Below are positions 14,339 to 18,761 of a DNA stretch of 18,761 bases, piece after piece; positions within the stretch are counted from its first letter, which is position 1, and every line of letters starts with the position of its first letter. The DNA is from Dehalococcoidia bacterium (GTDB taxonomy: Bacteria; Chloroflexota; Dehalococcoidia; Dehalococcoidales; RBG-16-60-22), in NCBI GenBank assembly GCA_030613665.1, contig JAUWLN010000010.1, forward strand, positions 1 to 18,761, in the 5' to 3' direction. The position numbers and the translations under genes were made by a program. The notes under the pieces are model-generated. The model was not told where the DNA came from and ran no database searches. It was given only the letters and a program-made list of their open reading frames with translations.

Positions 14339-14845
14339 TCAACGGCCGGTCCATTTTGGTACTTCAAATAGAATTGACCGCTTGCCGGTTACTAATAGTT
14401 GCTCTATGGTCCGAAACCTGGAAGCGATGACCTGAAGCAGGCTCTGCGTTACCTCATAACCGATATGTGGGTGGAGTTCGAACAGGTTTCGAATATCGCT
14501 GCCACCGATGGCCAGGACCTGCACCGGTGCTTTGGCAGTCGCTGTGAGGCTGAAAATGTGCGGCGGCACGAGGGCCGGCCAGCCAAAAACGCTGCCCTTG
14601 CCGATAATTGTTATCAGCGCTGGGCTAGATGATTTGGACGGTGGTGTGGATAACCCGGCTACTAGGTCAACCTGGCCCTCAACGAGGACGTAAAGGTGCT
14701 CGGCGGCCTGGCCGGCGGAAAAGATGACCTCCTGGGGTTGGTATGTCCTCTCCCGGCAGGATGGCAGGTCAACGATTTTCTGCAGGTCGTCATTGTCCAG
14801 CCCGAGAAATATCTCGCATCGTTTCAAGGCTTCAATGTCAGTCAC
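14339..14845 (-). CDS. Cyclic-nucleotide-binding-fold sensor protein without DNA-binding domain
   Basis: A 168-residue protein with one CRP/FNR-type beta-roll: LKRCEIFLGLDNDDLQKIV (8-26), then QEVIFSAGQAAEHLYVLVEGQVDLV (38-62), ITIIGKGSVFGWPAL (78-92) and a C-terminal helix ASRFRTIEQLL (141-151). It stops there: no helix-turn-helix follows, so it is not a complete CRP-type regulator. In cAMP-binding proteins the phosphate pocket has GE and an Arg; here the positions read FGWPALVPP and LTATA, so both are absent. The start is GTG at 14843-14845 with GGAG nine bases upstream; an upstream TTG at 14875 overlaps the -10 of the promoter and cannot be the start of that transcript. It leads the aldolase gene. 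The ligand and partner are unknown. Confidence 0.8.
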   Translation of the reverse strand: MTDIEALKRCEIFLGLDNDDLQKIVDLPSCRERTYQPQEVIFSAGQAAEHLYVLVEGQVDLVAGLSTPPSKSSSPALITIIGKGSVFGWPALVPPHIFSLTATAKAPVQVLAIGGSDIRNLFELHPHIGYEVTQSLLQVIASRFRTIEQLLVTGKRSILFEVPKWTGR

Positions 14846-14874
14846 AGTCGCTTTCTCCGCCTCTTTCAAAATCA

Positions 14875-14903
14875 ATTTTAATTGTAATGACCGGGAAGGT
14901 CAA
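14875..14903 (-). promoter_or_regulatory. Promoter of the sensor protein-aldolase unit
   Basis: Minus strand TTGACC (14898-14903) and TAAAAT (14875-14880), exactly 17 bases apart. The start point falls near 14868, which excludes the upstream TTG start and supports GTG at 14845 for the sensor gene. Confidence 0.55.
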
Positions 14904-14962
14904 CAGGTATCACCATACAATCGCAATTCCCCGACCTGACAATATGGCCGGGACCATCGCTC

Positions 14963-14991
14963 TTGACATTTATGTCTGCTATTTGTATCTT
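14963..14991 (+). promoter_or_regulatory. Promoter-like sequence far upstream of metF
   Basis: Plus strand consensus TTGACA (14963-14968) and TATCTT (14986-14991) with 17 bases between. The metF start is about 235 bases downstream, so it would give a long leader. Confidence 0.45.
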
Positions 14992-15228
14992 AATATCTAA
15001 TGGTTCTACGCCAATTGCTTGCTGCGGTCAGACGATTACCGGAACGTTATCATCTTTGCTTTCCTGCGTGGCAAGAATGTTTTCCCCACCAGTAATAGCT
15101 TTGATTGTAATGCAGCGCAACCTGTGGTCAATGCGAGATTAACGGTTTGAATCCGGCGGTATCATGCCGGGATAGGGAATGATTATATATATCGACAAAC
15201 AACGAGCGGACGGAGGCCTCGCCAGGAA

Positions 15229-16095
15229 ATGAGCATTGTTGATATGGTAAAAAAGGGCAAATTTATGGCAACCGCAGAAGTTGGCCCGCCCAAAGGCATT
15301 GAAATTCAGGAGATGCTGGAAACAGCCGAAATGCTGCGTGGTAAAGTGGACGCCATTAACGCCACTGACCAGCAGAGCTCGGCGATGAGGCTGGGTTCTC
15401 TGGCCACCTGCTGCATTCTGAAACAGAAAGGTCTGGAGCCAGTCTTTCAGATAACCTGCCGGGACCGAAATCGCATTGCCCTGCAATCTGACCTGCTTAG
15501 CGCCCATGTTCTGGGCATTGAAAATGTGCTCTGCCTGACCGGCGACCACGTGTCTCTCGGTGACCATCCTCAGGCCAAGCCCGTCTTTGACCTTGATTCG
15601 GTGTCTCTGCTTCAGGCGGCGAAAGAACTGGAGCAGGGGAAAGACCTGGCAGGTAAAGAATTGGAAGGCTCTCCCAAATTCTGCCTGGGGGCGGTGGTTT
15701 CCCCGGCCTCAGAGCCGGTCGAGCCGCAAATCATCAAGATGGAGAAAAAAATAAAAGCCGGTGCGCAGTTCATCCAGACACAGGCGGTCTATGAACCGAA
15801 GAAGTTCGAGGAATTTATGAAAGCAACCGCTTATCTGGAAGTGCCGGTGATGGTAGGAATCGTGCTGCTAAAATCCGCGGGTATGGCGCGGTTTATGAAT
15901 AAGAACGTGGCCGGTGTGCATGTACCGGAGAACCTGATTGAAGAGATGGACGGAGCCGAGGACCGGGCGAAAAAAAGCATTGAGATTGCTGCCCGTCTCA
16001 TCAAAGAGATGAAATCGATGTGCCAGGGCGTACACATTATGGCCATTGGCTGGGAAAGAAAAGTCCCGGAAGTGCTTGACGCTGCCGGGCTCTAA
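15229..16095 (+). CDS. metF: Methylenetetrahydrofolate reductase (MetF type)
   Basis: A 288-residue TIM-barrel flavoprotein that reduces 5,10-methylene-tetrahydrofolate to the 5-methyl form, for methionine synthesis or the methyl branch of the Wood-Ljungdahl pathway. Landmarks are ATAEVGPPKG (E17, matching the catalytic Glu near the N-terminus), FQITCRDRNRIALQSDLL (73-90), NVLCLTGDHVSLGDHP (99-114, with D106) and GAQFIQTQAVYE (178-189). Length matches bacterial MetF (about 290) without the eukaryotic regulatory domain. A partner MetV zinc protein, found with acetogen-type MetF, is not encoded in the window. The ATG has GGAGG about 12 bases upstream and AGGA closer by, so the start is reasonable rather than certain. 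It is followed 106 bases later by the histidine kinase. Confidence 0.88.
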   Translation: MSIVDMVKKGKFMATAEVGPPKGIEIQEMLETAEMLRGKVDAINATDQQSSAMRLGSLATCCILKQKGLEPVFQITCRDRNRIALQSDLLSAHVLGIENVLCLTGDHVSLGDHPQAKPVFDLDSVSLLQAAKELEQGKDLAGKELEGSPKFCLGAVVSPASEPVEPQIIKMEKKIKAGAQFIQTQAVYEPKKFEEFMKATAYLEVPVMVGIVLLKSAGMARFMNKNVAGVHVPENLIEEMDGAEDRAKKSIEIAARLIKEMKSMCQGVHIMAIGWERKVPEVLDAAGL

Positions 16096-16158
16096 TCGCA
16101 TTTAACAATTTATATAGGGTAAAGACGATACTGGTTATCAGCCAGACGTTGGCCAACC

Positions 16159-16187
16159 TTGCCGCTCTAAGTTCGGCAGTATAGAAT
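16159..16187 (+). promoter_or_regulatory. Possible promoter for the histidine kinase
   Basis: Plus strand TTGCCG (16159-16164) and TAGAAT (16182-16187), 17 bases apart. The predicted start point (near 16194) would fall on the Shine-Dalgarno sequence GGGAGG (16193-16198), which is unusually close; read-through from metF is the alternative. Confidence 0.3.
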
Positions 16188-16201
16188 AGACTGGGAGGTG
16201 T

Positions 16202-17749
16202 ATGATGACCACTGAATCAGGTGGTCGTATCGCACCCAGAGAAGGGGCGACCCCCGGGCTTACTCCAGAGGAATCAGCCCTGGTGGTGAGAATTGGCGTC
16301 TTCGTCAAGATGAGATGGCTGGCGATTGCCGGCGTTCTCATTGCCAGCCTGATTGCGACTCAGGTATTCCACATCCAGTTTCCCCTAGTGCCTATTTACA
16401 TCATCTGTGCCGTTGTGACCCTCTACAATTTTTTCTTTCTCTACCAGGCAAAGCACTTGAATGCTGAAGCTCGCGGTTCACTGCCGGAGGTGCTCGCCGT
16501 GCCGCTTCGCCGCCTGCTCATCATACCGAAGGCCACCTCTCCACTGATTGAGAGGGCCAGGGCAACCGGTAACATACATATCATCGTAGACCTGGCAGCG
16601 CTCACGGTGCTTCTGCACTATACCGGCGGCATTGAAAACCTCTTTATTTTCTATTTTATCTTCCACGTGATTCTCGCCGGTATACTGCTGCATTACCGCG
16701 TCGCCTACCTGGTTGCCACCTGGGCCATCTTTCTGGTGATGCTGCTGGTCGGGCTGGAATACTATGAGGTAATCCCCCACGTTCATCTGGAGGGCTTTGC
16801 GGCGGCTAACCTTCACCAGCAGGGCTCTTATATCGTAGGTGTACTCATCGCGCTGTCTACCTGCCTGTACGCTTCCGCATACATGGTTACCAGCGTATCC
16901 GGAGAGCTGCGGAAAAGGCAGCGTGAGGTGGTCTCCCTGCAGCAGAAGGGGCTGACGGAAAAGACCAAGGAGCTGGCAGAGGCGAGTCAGGAATTGACCA
17001 AGCTGGAGGAAGGCAGGCAGCACCTGCTCCGCTTTCTGGCGATAGCGTCGCACGACCTCAAAGCCCCTCTGTCTGCCGTGCAGAGCTATATTCAGCTCAT
17101 GCTCGGCGGCTTTTCCGGTGAGCTGACCGACAAGCAAAGGCAGATGCTGGACAGAAGCAGCATACGGATAACCGAGCAACTGGGGTTAATCAGTGACCTG
17201 CTGGACATCTCTCGCATTGAGGGCGGGCAAATCGTCCAGGAAATGGAGGAGGTGTCCCTCTCTCAGGTGGTAAAGGATTCGGTGGAAAACGTACGTGCCA
17301 TGGCCGCGGATAAGAATATAAAGCTCAATACCAAGATGCCTGCATCCCTGCCGAAACTCGAAGCCTCCGGTGTGCGCCTGAAGCAGGCAATCACCAACCT
17401 GCTCGTCAACGCCATCAAGTTCACTCCCGAAGAGGGTGAAGTGCTGATAAGGGTTACCGAGCAGAAGGGCGATATTTGCACGGAGGTCATGGATACAGGC
17501 GCCGGCATCAGCGCCGAAGAAATGCCCAAGATTTTCGATGATTTTTACCGCGGCAGCGACCGGGAAAAGGCCGGCACCGGGCTGGGGTTGTCAATTGTCA
17601 GGAGGGTGGTCGAGGCACATGGCGGTAAAATATCGGCCGAAAGCCCTAACCCGGAGGATAAGAAAGGCCGGGGAAGCAAGTTTACCTTGACGCTACCGAA
17701 GAGCCTGGTTATTGCCGGGAAGAAGCCGGCCGGGAACCATAAAACGTAA
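16202..17749 (+). CDS. Membrane-bound sensor histidine kinase with RegB-like topology
   Basis: A 515-residue sensor kinase. After a polar leader there are about six membrane segments (roughly 37-56, 61-82, 125-141, 145-164, 167-187, 208-229), no large extracytoplasmic domain, and a LLHYTGGIENLF motif (137-148) resembling the TGG-N segment of RegB/PrrB redox sensors. A charged coiled coil (about 233-275) leads to the HisKA domain with FLAIASHDLKAPL (phosphoacceptor H284). The ATPase has the N box NLLVNAIKFTPE (399-410), G1 DTGAGIS (431-437), F box FDDFYRG and G2 GTGLGLSIV (458-466), so it should be active. Two ATGs follow GGGAGG; the second (16205) is slightly better spaced. Two receiver genes follow on the same strand, so it probably phosphorylates them. 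The RegB likeness is inferred; the RegB redox cysteine was not seen. Confidence 0.92.
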   Translation: MMTTESGGRIAPREGATPGLTPEESALVVRIGVFVKMRWLAIAGVLIASLIATQVFHIQFPLVPIYIICAVVTLYNFFFLYQAKHLNAEARGSLPEVLAVPLRRLLIIPKATSPLIERARATGNIHIIVDLAALTVLLHYTGGIENLFIFYFIFHVILAGILLHYRVAYLVATWAIFLVMLLVGLEYYEVIPHVHLEGFAAANLHQQGSYIVGVLIALSTCLYASAYMVTSVSGELRKRQREVVSLQQKGLTEKTKELAEASQELTKLEEGRQHLLRFLAIASHDLKAPLSAVQSYIQLMLGGFSGELTDKQRQMLDRSSIRITEQLGLISDLLDISRIEGGQIVQEMEEVSLSQVVKDSVENVRAMAADKNIKLNTKMPASLPKLEASGVRLKQAITNLLVNAIKFTPEEGEVLIRVTEQKGDICTEVMDTGAGISAEEMPKIFDDFYRGSDREKAGTGLGLSIVRRVVEAHGGKISAESPNPEDKKGRGSKFTLTLPKSLVIAGKKPAGNHKT

Positions 17750-17779
17750 ATTGGAAATTGGCAATGGGTAAAAAGCCCG

Positions 17780-17788
17780 TGCTATAAT
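17780..17788 (+). promoter_or_regulatory. Extended -10 element before the first receiver gene
   Basis: TGCTATAAT is a perfect extended -10 in the 55-base gap between kinase and receiver; no well-spaced -35 is present (TTGGCA lies 19 bases upstream). The start point would overlap AAGGAGGT (17792-17799), so its real use is uncertain. Confidence 0.35.
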
Positions 17789-17804
17789 TTTAAGGAGGTC
17801 AGAA

Positions 17805-18206
17805 ATGGCATATAAGATACTGCTCGTCGATGATGACCCTGACATTCGCGATGTTGTCACCATGCTTCTGGAAACGAAAGGCTATGAGACGGTGACAGCC
17901 TGTGATGGTATCGAATGCCTGGCAGCACTGCGGGCGGAAGAGCCGGACTTGATGATTATAGACCTTCTCATGCCCAAGATGGACGGCTTCGCTGTGTTGA
18001 AGGAACTGGAAGACGGAAGGTGGTCTAAATATCGGCATATCCCTATTCTAATTCTGAGCTCAGTACGTGAGGAAGCCAGCCGAAGACGCTATGAACTGGA
18101 AACGGCACTTGAATTCAACGTCGATGACTACGTGGAGAAGCCCATCAATCCCGATGTCCTTCTGGAGCGCGTGGAGCGACTTTTGAGCAAAAAGAAAAAG
18201 GCCTAG
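17805..18206 (+). CDS. Single-domain response regulator (CheY-like receiver)
   Basis: A 133-residue receiver domain with no output domain. The acidic pocket is VDDDPD (D9-D11), the phosphoacceptor is D53 in IIDLLMPKMDG, the switch Ser is S85 in LILSS and the conserved Lys is K112 in YVEKPINP. The stretch between the switch Ser and the Lys is 27 residues, against about 22 in CheY, so helix 4 and its loop are enlarged (REEASRRRYELETALEF). The C-terminus is a short Lys-rich tail. AAGGAGGT lies six bases before the ATG. It follows the kinase by 55 bases and precedes a second receiver by 30, so it most likely receives phosphate from that kinase. Confidence 0.92.
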   Translation: MAYKILLVDDDPDIRDVVTMLLETKGYETVTACDGIECLAALRAEEPDLMIIDLLMPKMDGFAVLKELEDGRWSKYRHIPILILSSVREEASRRRYELETALEFNVDDYVEKPINPDVLLERVERLLSKKKKA

Positions 18207-18236
18207 CTATCGAATTTCTGTGGAGAGGGCGCAACC

Positions 18237-18644
18237 ATGACCAAGATACCGAAAGTACTTCTCATTGATGACGACCCTGATTTTGTTGAGGCGACCAGGA
18301 TAGTCCTGGAAAGCAAACCCTATGAGGTAATCGTAGCATACGATGGCGATGATGGATTGCGGAAGGCAAGGGAGCAGAGCCCGGACCTGATTATCCTTGA
18401 TGTTATCATGCCGGTGAAGGACGGATTTTCCACCGCGGAGCAGTTGAAAAAAGATGCCGGGCTGAAAAACATTCCGGTTATCATGCTGACCAGCTATGCG
18501 GAAAAGGGCAGTGGAAGCTCCATTGCCATGAGCGGCGGACTCGCCATGGAGACCGAGGACTATATCGATAAGCCGGTGACTCCCGAAGAGCTGCTGAAAA
18601 AGGTGGAAAAATATCTGAAAAGATCCGGGCCTGACGTATCCTGA
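18237..18644 (+). CDS. Second single-domain response regulator (CheY-like receiver)
   Basis: A 135-residue receiver domain, again with no output domain. Key residues: IDDDPD (D11-D13), phosphoacceptor D55 in IILDVIMPVKDG, switch Thr T85 in IMLTSY and Lys K112 in DYIDKPVTPEEL. As in the preceding receiver, the Thr-to-Lys distance is 27 residues; the inserted loop here is Gly/Ser/Met-rich (EKGSGSSIAMSGGLAMETE) rather than Arg-rich. The shared layout suggests duplication followed by divergence of the loop. GGAGAGGG precedes the ATG. It is the last complete gene in the window and shares a transcript with the kinase and first receiver. Confidence 0.92.
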   Translation: MTKIPKVLLIDDDPDFVEATRIVLESKPYEVIVAYDGDDGLRKAREQSPDLIILDVIMPVKDGFSTAEQLKKDAGLKNIPVIMLTSYAEKGSGSSIAMSGGLAMETEDYIDKPVTPEELLKKVEKYLKRSGPDVS

Positions 18645-18754
18645 TGGGCATGACAGATAATCCATATCTCACCTGAGATCAATCGTCTTGACAGTACGCT
18701 GCGTGGGTTGAACAGTAAGCTAACGATGCATATTGCCGCGTATCGCTAGAAAGC

Positions 18755-18761
18755 AGGAGGA
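18755..18761 (+). promoter_or_regulatory. Shine-Dalgarno sequence at the right edge
   Basis: The window ends in AGGAGGA. A plus-strand gene very probably starts within about 10 bases beyond the edge, about 120 bases after the second receiver, and could be a further member of the kinase-receiver unit. Confidence 0.45.

Larger units (their letters stand above)
14846..15228. other. Intergenic region between the divergent sensor and metF units
   Basis: This 383-base gap contains no convincing gene in any frame. It holds the minus-strand promoter of the sensor-aldolase unit at 14875-14903, a consensus-like plus-strand promoter at 14963-14991, and a small hairpin CCGGC-N8-GCCGG near 15152-15170. 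Between 14992 and 15228 about 235 bases would form an untranslated leader of metF; I do not recognise a known riboswitch in it. Confidence 0.5.

Noticed and set aside
15139..15567. 142-codon minus-strand frame in the gap before metF
   Set aside because: More than half lies antisense to metF and there is no supported start or domain.
16478..17179. 233-codon minus-strand frame
   Set aside because: It is antisense to the histidine kinase; composition is that of a shadow frame.
18666..18679. ATCTCA-CC-TGAGAT inverted repeat after the last receiver as a terminator
   Set aside because: The stem is short with a 2-4 base loop and no T tract follows.
1..18761. Mobile elements, integrases, CRISPR repeats, toxin-antitoxin or defence genes
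   Set aside because: None was seen: no transposase or integrase motifs, no spaced direct repeats, and every sizeable non-shadow frame has an assigned family.

Overview
The window looks like a chromosomal segment of an anaerobic Chloroflexi bacterium, most likely a Dehalococcoidia-type lineage from sediment or groundwater. This assignment is an inference from three things: gene content (a stand-alone MetF-type reductase of the Wood-Ljungdahl kind, many small-molecule hydrolases and dehydrogenases), frequent GTG and TTG starts, and a moderately GC-rich composition. No marker gene in the window settles the taxonomy. There are 19 protein genes (one cut by the left edge), one tRNA, one clear terminator and a set of sigma70-like promoters. 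No insertion sequence, phage gene, integrase, CRISPR array or rRNA was seen.

Left part (1-6039, all minus strand) is housekeeping. Read in transcription order it is an M20 amidohydrolase, plsX, trxA and trxB, then, behind its own promoter, rplI, dnaB and a DnaD-domain replication protein that runs off the left edge. Junctions are tight: dnaB and the DnaD gene share an ATGA overlap, rplI and dnaB abut, and trxA starts inside the 3' end of plsX. The two halves cover the replicative helicase and its probable loader, ribosomal protein bL9, the thioredoxin system and the first step of phospholipid synthesis.

Middle part (6170-14845) is a patchwork of small metabolic transcription units on both strands: a YggU-like gene; a three-gene minus-strand unit (D-2-hydroxyacid dehydrogenase, carbamoylase-like nitrilase, VOC protein) downstream of a tRNA-Arg(CCU); an Ldh_2-family dehydrogenase on the plus strand; a tiny XRE-type regulator; a divergent pair made of a GSA-aminotransferase-like enzyme and a TIM-barrel amidohydrolase; and an HpcH/HpaI aldolase cotranscribed with a cyclic-nucleotide-binding-fold protein that has no DNA-binding domain. 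Together they suggest catabolism of amides, hydroxy acids and 2-keto acids, but no single pathway can be named from sequence alone.

Right part (15229-18644, plus strand) holds a methylenetetrahydrofolate reductase, then a membrane histidine kinase with a RegB-like topology followed by two single-domain receivers. No output domain is encoded within the window. The window ends on a Shine-Dalgarno sequence, so another plus-strand gene probably begins just outside it.

I did not find a clearly new biological system. The best leads are the HTH-less sensor protein paired with the aldolase, the kinase plus two output-less receivers, the hydroxyacid dehydrogenase/carbamoylase/VOC unit, and the long charged tail on bL9.
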